From positions 1 to 30,941 of the IMG/VR virus record IMGVR_UViG_3300023179_000349: a DNA stretch of 30,941 nt; one strand, written 5' to 3'. Under the pieces are notes generated by a model. The model ran no database searches. It was given only the letters and a program-made list of their open reading frames with translations, and was not told the origin of the DNA. Of this stretch, positions 15,738-23,414 are shown one piece after another; the first letter of the stretch is position 1, and every line of letters begins with the position of its first letter. This DNA comes from a virus. The position numbers and the translations under genes were made by a program.

Positions 15738-18700
15738 ATGGCTGTTTATGGTAATAGATTTTATGGTGCATTTAGGTATGGCTCAGCTGCCACTACTGAC
15801 ATTAGCGTTTACCCGTTTAGTGCACAATCATTAGACTATTGCTCAATTAAACTGTCTTGGGTTTATCCTACTAGCTCTGAATACACAAAATTCTTAATTG
15901 TTAGAAGCGCATCTGGCTTTCCAGTAGTTCCTGATTCTGGTGATGTTATTTATACAACTACTAGAACCACACTATTAACTGCCGGTACAGGTGGTACATC
16001 TTTGCTAGGTACTACTGGTACACTGACTGATACCGGGGCCTTTTATGACCCTATTACCGGAGCTGCAACCCCCACATATACTTCTGTAATAACTACTGCT
16101 GTCAATGACGCGACATCCGTTACCTTAACTGCTGCAAATCCTAACATCGCGGTAGGTCAAAGAGTTACATATATTTCTACTGGAAACTTAACTGGGGCTA
16201 ACTCTGGAAGCGGCATTATTGGTGGCACTACAGTAAAAGCAATTAATGGAACCTCTTTAACTTTAAGCAAACCTGCTACTATTCCAGACGGTACTACATT
16301 AACTTTTTCAGCTAATCCACTTACCCCAGGTAAAAGTTATTATTACTCTGCTTTTGTACTTACTACCGCCGATATTTGGCAAAGAGTTGGTACTGCGCTA
16401 GGAACGTCTATCAAAGACTATAGTACAACTAATGCAATGTATGATTCTTTGCCTTACTTATATAAGGCGTCATTAGTATCTTATGGTTCAAACAACTTTA
16501 ACAAGAATAATGATTTATACAACTTCTTGAGAGTCATCGGTCTTCAATACGATTTAATTAAGACCAAAGTAGAAAACGCTAAAAATAGATATGATGTAGC
16601 AAACCTTGACGGAAAATTAATTCCGGCTTTGATGGACCAAATGGGCCTTAACTATGAGAGTGGTTTGGGGCTTCAACAGGGTAGAAGACTTCTTACAAAT
16701 ATAGATAATATCTATTTAACTAAAGGCTCTAACCTAGGTTTTAAAAAGTTTTTAACAGCGTTTACTGGATATTCTTCTACGATACTATCAAACAAAAATC
16801 TATTTTTAACTTTAGATTGTTCTTCTTTTGAATACGGCGAAGGTTTTTGGAATACAGTTAGCACAGGTACAGCAACCCTACTTGCTACAAACACCACTAT
16901 TGAAGGTGGGTCACCAATTCCATATGCAGAGACTAGTTCACCCAGCGGGTTCCCTAATAGTCAACTAGGGTTCTTAAAAGTAACTGCTACAGGTAGCACA
17001 CCTGAATTTTCATACGGAAACTCTCCAGATACTTTGACCGTATCTAATAACGCCCCTGTAGGTATGACTTCTATAAACGCTTCAAATATTTATACTGGAT
17101 ATGTTACAGTAACCACTGATACAGACCACGGATTAAGTATTGGGCAATATGTAAACCTTCAAGGATTTACAACAAACGGTAATGGGGTGTATAAAGTAAT
17201 TGGAATACCTAATTCTAAGAGTTTTATTTACTACAACAGCAACTATGCTTCGCCTTTTGGCGGAACTGTAAGCCTTGCTGTAACTAATACGATTCCAGTT
17301 CAATCAACATCTACAAGCGCCTCTATAGCTATTCAGTCAATAAGCGGAACAAGCTTTACTGGAGTAAACTCTTCTTCAAATATATTCACAGTATCTAGCA
17401 CTACTAACGTTAGCGTTGGCCAAACAATAACGGTTACTTCTGGAACAGGTACTTTAAGCGCAGTTACTAAAGTCACTGGTATAGTAAGCAGCACCCAGTT
17501 TGCCGTAGATAACGTACCTACTGTAGCTTTATCTGGGGCTACTATAGCTTTAAATGGCCCTACTAACGTCTCAATAACCACGGCCTCTCAGTCATTTGCT
17601 GTAGGTCAATATGTAAAAATTTCTAACGTTGTGCCTGCTGCGTATAACGGAACCTGGCAATTACAGACTGGAACTACATCTACAAAAATTGTTATAAATA
17701 TGAATGCCAACCCTGGTAACATAACCACAGCTGGCACAGTATCTGCTACAAGCGGCTCCAACGCAACAATAACTACAGGTACCACACATAGCTTTGTCCC
17801 TAACCAGCCAGTAAATATTTCGGGAGTTGTTCCATCAGGTTACAATGGAACTTGGATTGCTCAGCCTGGAACTACTGGAACATCGTTAGTTCTTAATTTG
17901 CCTACTGTCCTTGGCCCTATAACCACAGCTGGTTCTGTAAAGTCTTTGGCTACTGTAAATGTGTATGACCCAACCCTTTATGGAATACCTGTAACAGGCG
18001 GAAGTTCATATGTATTTAGCATCGCTAGCTATGCAAAAACCACGTATAGAAGCATACGTTTGGGTACTAGATGGTACGACAAATTAGGTAATCCGATTCT
18101 TCCTGTTAGCTCTGTTTTAATATCTAACGCAGTTGGAACTTGGACAGCCTTAAATAAAGCTTCATCAACCGCATTTACGGCTCCTAGTACCGCTGCTTAC
18201 GCTGTGCCATATATTCAAATTACATCTCCGTCTGTAGGAGAAATTCACTACTTTGATGCCGCACAATTTGAGCAAGCTTCTATCGCAACTACTTACGCTG
18301 ACAGTAGAAGAGTAGACATTTATTTAAACGCTAATCGTATAAACCAAATTATAAATCCTGGGTTTGAGTCTACTACAAACAACTGGATAGCCACAGGTAC
18401 AAGCGGATTTGCCCCTGAAACAGGTGCATCAAATGTTTATCCTACTAGCTCAGTTGGTTTAGGAAACTCGGTTAGCACGCAATCAGCAAAGCTTACAGCT
18501 AATGCTAGCAGCTCTGTTCTTACTAACGCAGTTACACTTGCTAGCGTAAGCAGCAGTTCTACAACCTTTACTTTAGGTTCTGGAGATACTTCTGCACTAT
18601 ACGTAGGACAAAGACTGGCTGTCACATCTGGTACAGGTACTTTGAATGGAACTACAGTTATCACGGCTATAACTAATAGCACTCAATTTACAGTCAATAC

Positions 18701-19250
18701 TGCGCCTACGGTAGCTTTATCTGGAGCTGGCGTAACCGCAACAGGAACTACAGTAGCGGCATCTACAAGCTACTACCTAAGCGCATACATTAAGGGTGCG
18801 GCTACTAATACAGCTACTATAAAAATTGATTGGTACACATCTGCTGGTGTTGCTTGTAGCCCTGTAGCATCCGCTTCATCATCTGCTACTACACTTTCCA
18901 CTTCGTTTACTAGAGTATCTGTAAGCGCTGTGTCGCCTTCTGATGCTGCTATTGGGGTAGTGACCATAACCATAACCGGAGCTATCGGAAATAATTATTA
19001 CGTAGATTCTGTATTGCTTGAGGCATCTAGCACTTTAAATAACTATTTTGACGGCTCTACTGGCTATGGTGTACTAGACGATACGGTGTGGGAGCAGAAT
19101 ACCTTGCTAAATAGAGGAACAGCTAGCAATGCTAGAAGTGACTATTATCCTAACCGTATCCTGACGTTTACTAGGCTAAACTCAGTACTGCCGGACTACC
19201 TCCCGCTAGGAAGTAACTGGGCTATATTTACGGCCATATCCCCTACTTGA
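15738..19250 (+). CDS. Large mosaic baseplate/fibre protein (gpI-like, Fn3-like and CBM-like domains)
   Basis: The product has 1170 residues. Residues about 30-215 form an Fn3-like domain (SIKLSWVYPTSSEY, FLIVRSASGFPVVPDSGDVI, then LTPGKSYYYSAFVLT), split by a beta module at about 115-193. Residues 230-345 (MYDSLPYLYKASL, LYNFLRVIGLQYDLIKTKVE, LIPALMDQMGLNY, GFKKFLTAFTGYSS) resemble P2 gpI-like tail proteins that link baseplate and fibres. Two CBM4_9-like domains begin near 358 (FEYGEGFW) and 873 (NPGFESTTNNW). Each is interrupted by Thr/Ser-rich modules: several YNG types at about 448-741, and a TSGTGTLNGTTVIT type at about 930-1010. It probably binds host surface sugars. Its TGA overlaps the next promoter's -35. 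Confidence 0.8.
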   Translation: MAVYGNRFYGAFRYGSAATTDISVYPFSAQSLDYCSIKLSWVYPTSSEYTKFLIVRSASGFPVVPDSGDVIYTTTRTTLLTAGTGGTSLLGTTGTLTDTGAFYDPITGAATPTYTSVITTAVNDATSVTLTAANPNIAVGQRVTYISTGNLTGANSGSGIIGGTTVKAINGTSLTLSKPATIPDGTTLTFSANPLTPGKSYYYSAFVLTTADIWQRVGTALGTSIKDYSTTNAMYDSLPYLYKASLVSYGSNNFNKNNDLYNFLRVIGLQYDLIKTKVENAKNRYDVANLDGKLIPALMDQMGLNYESGLGLQQGRRLLTNIDNIYLTKGSNLGFKKFLTAFTGYSSTILSNKNLFLTLDCSSFEYGEGFWNTVSTGTATLLATNTTIEGGSPIPYAETSSPSGFPNSQLGFLKVTATGSTPEFSYGNSPDTLTVSNNAPVGMTSINASNIYTGYVTVTTDTDHGLSIGQYVNLQGFTTNGNGVYKVIGIPNSKSFIYYNSNYASPFGGTVSLAVTNTIPVQSTSTSASIAIQSISGTSFTGVNSSSNIFTVSSTTNVSVGQTITVTSGTGTLSAVTKVTGIVSSTQFAVDNVPTVALSGATIALNGPTNVSITTASQSFAVGQYVKISNVVPAAYNGTWQLQTGTTSTKIVINMNANPGNITTAGTVSATSGSNATITTGTTHSFVPNQPVNISGVVPSGYNGTWIAQPGTTGTSLVLNLPTVLGPITTAGSVKSLATVNVYDPTLYGIPVTGGSSYVFSIASYAKTTYRSIRLGTRWYDKLGNPILPVSSVLISNAVGTWTALNKASSTAFTAPSTAAYAVPYIQITSPSVGEIHYFDAAQFEQASIATTYADSRRVDIYLNANRINQIINPGFESTTNNWIATGTSGFAPETGASNVYPTSSVGLGNSVSTQSAKLTANASSSVLTNAVTLASVSSSSTTFTLGSGDTSALYVGQRLAVTSGTGTLNGTTVITAITNSTQFTVNTAPTVALSGAGVTATGTTVAASTSYYLSAYIKGAATNTATIKIDWYTSAGVACSPVASASSSATTLSTSFTRVSVSAVSPSDAAIGVVTITITGAIGNNYYVDSVLLEASSTLNNYFDGSTGYGVLDDTVWEQNTLLNRGTASNARSDYYPNRILTFTRLNSVLPDYLPLGSNWAIFTAISPT
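16080..16316 (+). repeat. Beta module inside the Fn3-like domain
   Basis: The codons encode about residues 115-193 of the large fibre: VGQRVTYIS, GTTVKAINGTSLTLSKPATI then PDGTTLTF. The closest relative in the window is the sheath segment around 2400-2530 (LTLSKTATVPSGTSLTI). It separates the Fn3-like half ending TGAFYDP from the strand LTPGKSYYYSAFV. Confidence 0.6.
17080..17960 (+). repeat. Tandem YNG-type modules inside the first CBM-like domain
   Basis: The codons encode about residues 448-741 of the large fibre. At least three related units are visible: one with TNGNGVYKVIGIPNSKSF, one with PAAYNGTWQLQTGT near residue 634 and one with PSGYNGTWIAQPGT near 701, plus a VGQTITVTSGTGTLS unit between them. 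Matching units occur in both sheath insertions. Confidence 0.65.
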
Positions 19251-19274
19251 CGTTTATTATTTTTTCTGTATACT
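19247..19274 (+). promoter_or_regulatory. Sigma70-like promoter of the replication operon
   Basis: TTGACG (19247-19252), a 16-nt spacer and TATACT (19269-19274) form a good promoter 27 nt before the ATG at 19301. The -35 overlaps the TGA stop of the fibre gene. A strong GGAGGTAAAT ribosome binding site follows. No terminator separates it from the tail operon. Confidence 0.8.
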
Positions 19275-19300
19275 GATACTTCCGTTCATAGGAGGTAAAT

Positions 19301-19927
19301 ATGAGACGAGTAACCATCGCGGTTATGGGTAATGGTAAAACAACCCGGGCTAACGTAGAGGCCCTTATTGGCGATATTGTAGATTCAGTTGATGAAGCAG
19401 CTATTGCCGCAGTCTATGATAAAGAAAAGTCTGACGGGGTAACTTGGGCCCAACAGTATGCTCTTGATAAAGAACTTCCTTTTCTAGATTATTCCGGGAA
19501 TAATTATGAAGAACTTTTAGTTAGTAATACTGTAGAAGAAATTAGATTCTTCGTTTTGTGGGATGATGACGACTCTGAGTGCCAGTCAGCTGCAGCAATA
19601 GCTCAAAAAAATAACATCCCAATGTACGACCTTACAAATGGTCTTGTACTAATTCCCTTAAGTCAAACCCCAATCGCTAGCCCTACTAGGGTAGTGATGC
19701 CGGTGGTAGAGTCACAAACAACTGAACATGTTGAAGCTATTAAAGAGCTTGTTGACTCTATGGCAGAGACATTATCTGAAGATAAAGACGATGATGATGA
19801 CGAGGGTAATCCAGACTACGACAGCGAGTATGACCTTGAGGAAACCTTAACTATACTAGTCTCTGAAATGGGTAGAATATTTGCCCGTTCATTTGCTAAA
19901 GAGTTTAAGAGAATTATCAAGGAATAG
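19301..19927 (+). CDS. SLOG/Rossmann-like protein with acidic linker
   Basis: The product has 208 residues; the ATG follows GGAGGTAAAT. Residues 1-130 alternate strands and helices: RRVTIAVMGNGKTTRANVEA, IAAVYDKEKSDGVTWAQQYA, IRFFVLWDDDDSECQSAAAI then AQKNNIPMYDL. This pattern (conserved G-N-G near strand 1, ...LWD.....c..a...A...gip..dL) resembles the SLOG/DprA-type Rossmann fold that binds nucleotide-like ligands. Residues about 155-180 are highly acidic (KDDDDDEGNPDYDSEYDLEE), followed by a basic helix RSFAKEFKRIIKE. It is the first gene of the operon. The fold is inferred; the function is unknown. Confidence 0.55.
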   Translation: MRRVTIAVMGNGKTTRANVEALIGDIVDSVDEAAIAAVYDKEKSDGVTWAQQYALDKELPFLDYSGNNYEELLVSNTVEEIRFFVLWDDDDSECQSAAAIAQKNNIPMYDLTNGLVLIPLSQTPIASPTRVVMPVVESQTTEHVEAIKELVDSMAETLSEDKDDDDDEGNPDYDSEYDLEETLTILVSEMGRIFARSFAKEFKRIIKE

Positions 19928-19928
19928 T

Positions 19929-20801
19929 ATGTCAGTCAAGATCAGTAGGCAGGCTCGGGACTGCCTCGCTTTCCTATATCTAAACCCGACTATTACAATA
20001 AATCACCGTACCCTGATGGAGCACTGCGGATTAAGCAGGCGTAAAAGCGCATCTGTCCTACAGGAACTACGAGAAGCAAACTGCCTCAAAATGACTAGGT
20101 TAGTCGGAGGTGGGACCAAAACTAAAGTGGTATTGTCAGAAAGTACCAAATCGGTATTATCTGGTTACCGCTATATAGCAGTACAGCAAGTAAGCAGTAT
20201 TTACAATAGCTATACAGCTGGTACTGTAAATATAGCTACAAATAAATTCCTCGACGGAGTCGAGGGGAAGGAAAAACAAGTGGGTTATGAGTTCTTTGAA
20301 AAAACTTCATCTCCGGATGATGACATTCTGGTGGAGCGTGCAAAGCACATGGCCGCTAAGAAAGCTGAGTACGCGGAGATTCGCGAAGCAAAGGCGCAGA
20401 AACGCAAAGACCAGCATCGCTCAAATATCGCCCCAATCAACTGGACCTGCAAGGACGTTGCCTACGAGTTCGGAGACAGGATGGCAGACCTCTGGTCAAT
20501 CAAGCCGTTTAGTATCACTGAGTCCCGGTTTGTACAGGCACTCTCGGTATTCCGGAAACAGCATGATACGAACGGTGAGCTGGAACTCAAGCTCATTGAA
20601 CTATTCTTCACCACCCTCAAAGCCGAAAAGTATACAGACGGAAACCACCTTTGGAGAGCCTTCCTCTACAAAGCCCCCAGTTTGCTAATGCAGGCTCGTG
20701 AGAGTATCATCACAGTAGAGCAAAGGGAAACGAACATTATTCGTGACCAAGAACTAACTAACCGTAAGCTTGCTCTGCTAGACGAGGATGAAAATGTATA
20801 A
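19929..20801 (+). CDS. Winged-helix replication initiator-like protein
   Basis: I use the ATG at 19929 (MSVKISRQARDCLAFLYLNP), preceded by AAGGA; the frame extends upstream to 19881 inside the previous gene without a ribosome binding site. The product has 290 residues. Residues 5-60 form a winged HTH (ITINHRTLMEHCGLSRRKSA, SVLQELREANCL) with a basic wing. The middle (140-180) is charged and helical (AAKKAEYAEIREAKAQKRKD). The C-terminal half has KDVAYEFGDRMADLW and HLWRAFLYKAP, reminiscent of helicase-loader-associated proteins. Just upstream of a DnaC-like ATPase it probably recognises the origin. Downstream of about 20280 the gene looks richer in G/C than its first third. Confidence 0.6.
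   Translation: MSVKISRQARDCLAFLYLNPTITINHRTLMEHCGLSRRKSASVLQELREANCLKMTRLVGGGTKTKVVLSESTKSVLSGYRYIAVQQVSSIYNSYTAGTVNIATNKFLDGVEGKEKQVGYEFFEKTSSPDDDILVERAKHMAAKKAEYAEIREAKAQKRKDQHRSNIAPINWTCKDVAYEFGDRMADLWSIKPFSITESRFVQALSVFRKQHDTNGELELKLIELFFTTLKAEKYTDGNHLWRAFLYKAPSLLMQARESIITVEQRETNIIRDQELTNRKLALLDEDENV
20249..20265. repeat. Perfect inverted repeat inside the initiator-like gene
   Basis: CCTCGAC-GGA-GTCGAGG is a 7-bp perfect stem with a 3-nt loop, directly after an AT-rich stretch (20200-20248). That stretch has two related words, ATAGCTATACA and ATATAGCTACA. Lambda-like phages place the origin inside the initiator gene, so this is an origin candidate. Confidence 0.35.
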
Positions 20802-21480
20802 GCCAGACGATTTGCCGGCCCGTAGACGGACTTGGGTGAAGATTGCGAGTATCCCCCCAGCCAAGCTCGGTTGGACCCTGGAGGACTGTTCAGACGTCTC
20901 TACGGACGTAATGACAGCTGCTACTAAGTGGCTATCTGCAGTTACTTCAAATAAGGTTATTAGAGCTGAGGGTAAGCAGACTTGCGGGCTTGGCTTAATG
21001 CTTTACGGTCTACCAGGTCGAGGCAAAACCACAATGGCTAACACCCTAATCCAAGAGGTACTGCGCACAGCTGCTCCAGAAATCCTTGGAATGGAGCCAG
21101 GTAAAACCGTTTCCCGCCCTTGCTATTTCATTACCTACAACGCCCTACTTGACTTAAAGGGCGCAATCATGGAAGACCACGACAATGATGACGAGTTGCT
21201 GTACAACGGTATTCTTGGAGAGGCTTATGATGACGCCTACAACGTTCGTGTACTTGTTCTAGATGATGTAGGCAAGGAACACGCCAGCGCGTCTGGTTGG
21301 CAAAAGAATATGCTGCACCATGTGCTTCGTACACGTTTCAATAACGGGCTTCCTACGATTGTCACCACAAACATCAAAATTGATGATTGGGAAGCTCACT
21401 ACGGCTCTGCTACACAGTCGTTTGTCCACGAGGCGTTCATTTACGTAAACATGGATTCCTCTACTGACTTGAGGAAATAA
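20794..21480 (+). CDS. DnaC-like AAA+ helicase loader
   Basis: The ATG at 20794 has GAGG 6 nt upstream and overlaps the previous stop by 8 nt; an ATG at 20788 is too close to that GAGG. The product has 228 residues. Walker A is GLPGRGKTT (residues 72-80), Walker B is VLVLDDVGKE (about 153-162), and TIVTTN marks sensor 1. The order and size fit DnaC/IstB/phage P-type loaders, which use ATP to place the DnaB helicase on DNA. The neighbouring winged-helix protein and the DnaB gene three genes downstream support this. The C-terminus ends soon after SFVHEAFIYVNMD; a short C-terminal region is normal for phage versions. Confidence 0.85.
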   Translation: MYKPDDLPARRRTWVKIASIPPAKLGWTLEDCSDVSTDVMTAATKWLSAVTSNKVIRAEGKQTCGLGLMLYGLPGRGKTTMANTLIQEVLRTAAPEILGMEPGKTVSRPCYFITYNALLDLKGAIMEDHDNDDELLYNGILGEAYDDAYNVRVLVLDDVGKEHASASGWQKNMLHHVLRTRFNNGLPTIVTTNIKIDDWEAHYGSATQSFVHEAFIYVNMDSSTDLRK

Positions 21481-21481
21481 G

Positions 21482-21784
21482 ATGGCAGAAAATCAAAGAC
21501 TACTACAGATATTCTTAAGTCACAGATCAGACAGCCCGGGTCCAGGTATATTTGAAGTGAACGCTACCGCAAATAAATTACTTAACTGTAACTGCCCTGG
21601 CTTTGCTTCAAAGAATACTTGCAAGCATACCGCTTTAGTAGAACGCAGGATTGAAGAGAATAATGGACTATATCCATTTGACTTATCAGAAAAAGCCAGC
21701 ACTGCTCAAATGGTTGAGGCTATGAAAAGCGAAAAACATTTTCGTGAATTTGTGATTAAGTATGCAAAAGTAGAGGTGTACTAA
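21482..21784 (+). CDS. Small SWIM-type zinc finger protein
   Basis: The product has 100 residues; GAGGAAATAAG precedes the ATG. Residues 34-50 (LNCNCPGFASKNTCKHTAL) give C36-x-C38...C47-x-H49, the CxC...CxH ligand set of SWIM zinc fingers. These mediate DNA or protein contact and are usually part of larger SWI2/SNF2 or transposase proteins. Here the finger stands nearly alone, with a beta N-terminus (SDSPGPGIFEVNA) and a helical C-terminus. Between loader and helicase, and in the same operon as a SNF2 helicase lacking such a finger, it may act as a DNA-binding adaptor; this is inference. Confidence 0.8.
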   Translation: MAENQRLLQIFLSHRSDSPGPGIFEVNATANKLLNCNCPGFASKNTCKHTALVERRIEENNGLYPFDLSEKASTAQMVEAMKSEKHFREFVIKYAKVEVY

Positions 21785-22191
21785 TGCAGGGTAATGACAT
21801 TAGCAATGCCTTGCCTAAACGCATGATTGTAACTGCAGATGTTATTGTGGATGTTTATGAGGAAAATAAAAAAGTCCTCGGGTTTGTGCCAGTTAAAAAG
21901 AAGCGTAAGGAATATAACAGATTGGTTCTTAGCCATCTGTATATGACTTCGCTTAAACGAGGCATTACAATGGAGCTTGTTAGCTTTACTCACTCTGACG
22001 AAGAGATGGTAGAGTTAATGCTTCATTTAGATAAAGTCGGAACGAACCCGTTTCGTTACGGCTCGTCTTACAAATCGGTAGATAAGTTAGTTGCAGAACT
22101 TCCTTATAGACCAGAGGTTATCGGTGTAATAGATATTCCATCGCGCCTACTTCGGTATGGTCGATGGGGGATGGATTTTCCTTCATTATGA
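21784..22191 (+). CDS. Conserved-looking protein of unknown function (135 aa)
   Basis: The ATG overlaps the preceding TAA (TAATG). The product shows KRMIVTADVIVDVYEENKKV, a helical NRLVLSHLYMTSLKRGITME, LDKVGTNPFRYGSSYKSVDK and a Tyr/Arg/Gly-rich end PYRPEVIGVIDIPSRLLRYG then RWGMDF. The alternation of hydrophobic strands and helices and the DIPSRLLRYG tail suggest a compact alpha/beta fold, perhaps HAD-like, but the DxD nucleophile motif of HAD enzymes is not present. It is coupled to the DnaB gene by an ATGA overlap and lies in the replication operon. I do not assign a function. Confidence 0.6.
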   Translation: MQGNDISNALPKRMIVTADVIVDVYEENKKVLGFVPVKKKRKEYNRLVLSHLYMTSLKRGITMELVSFTHSDEEMVELMLHLDKVGTNPFRYGSSYKSVDKLVAELPYRPEVIGVIDIPSRLLRYGRWGMDFPSL

Positions 22192-23414
22192 GTACAGAAA
22201 CAAAACTAATTGGCGCAGCCATACGTATCCGCGACCTATCTCCACTATTTGAGCGTGGGGTATCAGACAACTGGTTTTCTAACGAAGACGATAAGCGTGT
22301 CTGGACATTTATGCGAACTCACTTTTCAAAGTACGGTGAGTCGCCTAGTGAAGAAGTAATTGCAGCTAATTTTCCTACCTATCGTGTAGCAGAATTAACA
22401 GACTCTATAGATTTCTTGCTAGATGACCTTATTGATAAGCGGCGCAAACTTTCTATTACGCATACGCTGCGCCAAGCTGTTGACGAAATCCAACTCAACA
22501 AAGACCATGAAGCTGCCTTGCTTCTTATGCAAAGCGGTCTTGTAAAGCTTGAGGAAGAGGGTCTTAATAAAACTTCGGATATAAACCTTATCCAAACCAC
22601 AGAGTCGCGATGGGAAGACTACTTATTCCGAAAGAATAACCCTGGCTTACTTGGAGTCGCTACTGGCTTTCCTACAATTGACGCAGTAACTAATGGTCTA
22701 CAAAAAGGTCAGCTAATCGTTATCGTAGCTACCCCTAAAACTGGTAAGTCAACGTTAGCCCTACAGATTGCAAACAACGTCCATAAACAGACTTTGTCTC
22801 CAATGTTCCAGTCTTTTGAGATGACTAACCGTGAACAGCAAAATCGATACGACTCTATGCGTGCGCTAGTTTCACATAATCGTCTTATCTCAGGTACTTT
22901 GACTAAAGATGAAGAGGCTAGATTCCAAGAGTCTTTGCTAACTATGGCTGATGATCCTACTAACTTTTGGTTAGTAGATGCGGCTCATGGAATTACCGTA
23001 TCCGCTATTCAGAGCAAGATTCAAACACTGAACCCAGATGTCGTGTTTATTGACGGTGTGTACTTGATGCTAGACGAGCAGACAGGAGAGTCAAACACTC
23101 CACAGGCCTTGACCGGCATTACCCGTTCGCTGAAACGTCTAGCACAGCGTACAAACAAGCCAATCGTTATTACTACGCAAGCACTTAACTGGAAAACTAA
23201 AAAGGGTAAAGTGTCCACAGACTCTATTGGTTACTCTTCATCATTCCTACAAGACGCTGATGTTGTATTCGGTCTTGAACGTGAGGACGAGAACGTAGAT
23301 GATACTAGAACCCTAAAGGTTATGGCTGCCCGTAACAGCGGTAACGTAGAGGCCTCTTTGATGTGGGACTGGGCTAGCGGCCTATTCCGTGAAATGAGTA
23401 GTGACGACGTATGA
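22188..23414 (+). CDS. dnaB-like: DnaB-like replicative helicase
   Basis: I use the ATG at 22188 (MSTETKLIGAAIRIRDL), which overlaps the previous stop as ATGA; the upstream in-frame ATG at 22164 lies within the previous gene. The product has 408 residues. The N-terminal domain (1-130) is helical. GVATGFPTIDAVTNGLQKGQ precedes Walker A ATPKTGKST (181-189); Walker B is DVVFIDGVYLM, and PIVITTQALN with DADVVFGLERED completes the RecA-like core. It unwinds DNA at the fork, loaded by the DnaC-like protein and coupled to the primase encoded next, with an ATGA overlap. It is compact compared with bacterial DnaB (about 450-470 aa). Confidence 0.92.
   Translation: MSTETKLIGAAIRIRDLSPLFERGVSDNWFSNEDDKRVWTFMRTHFSKYGESPSEEVIAANFPTYRVAELTDSIDFLLDDLIDKRRKLSITHTLRQAVDEIQLNKDHEAALLLMQSGLVKLEEEGLNKTSDINLIQTTESRWEDYLFRKNNPGLLGVATGFPTIDAVTNGLQKGQLIVIVATPKTGKSTLALQIANNVHKQTLSPMFQSFEMTNREQQNRYDSMRALVSHNRLISGTLTKDEEARFQESLLTMADDPTNFWLVDAAHGITVSAIQSKIQTLNPDVVFIDGVYLMLDEQTGESNTPQALTGITRSLKRLAQRTNKPIVITTQALNWKTKKGKVSTDSIGYSSSFLQDADVVFGLEREDENVDDTRTLKVMAARNSGNVEASLMWDWASGLFREMSSDDV

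Noticed and set aside
20287-20688. Plus-strand ORF of 133 aa in another frame of the initiator-like gene
   Set aside because: The overlap is complete; the protein is Ser/Arg/Pro-rich without pattern. It reflects the local composition change.
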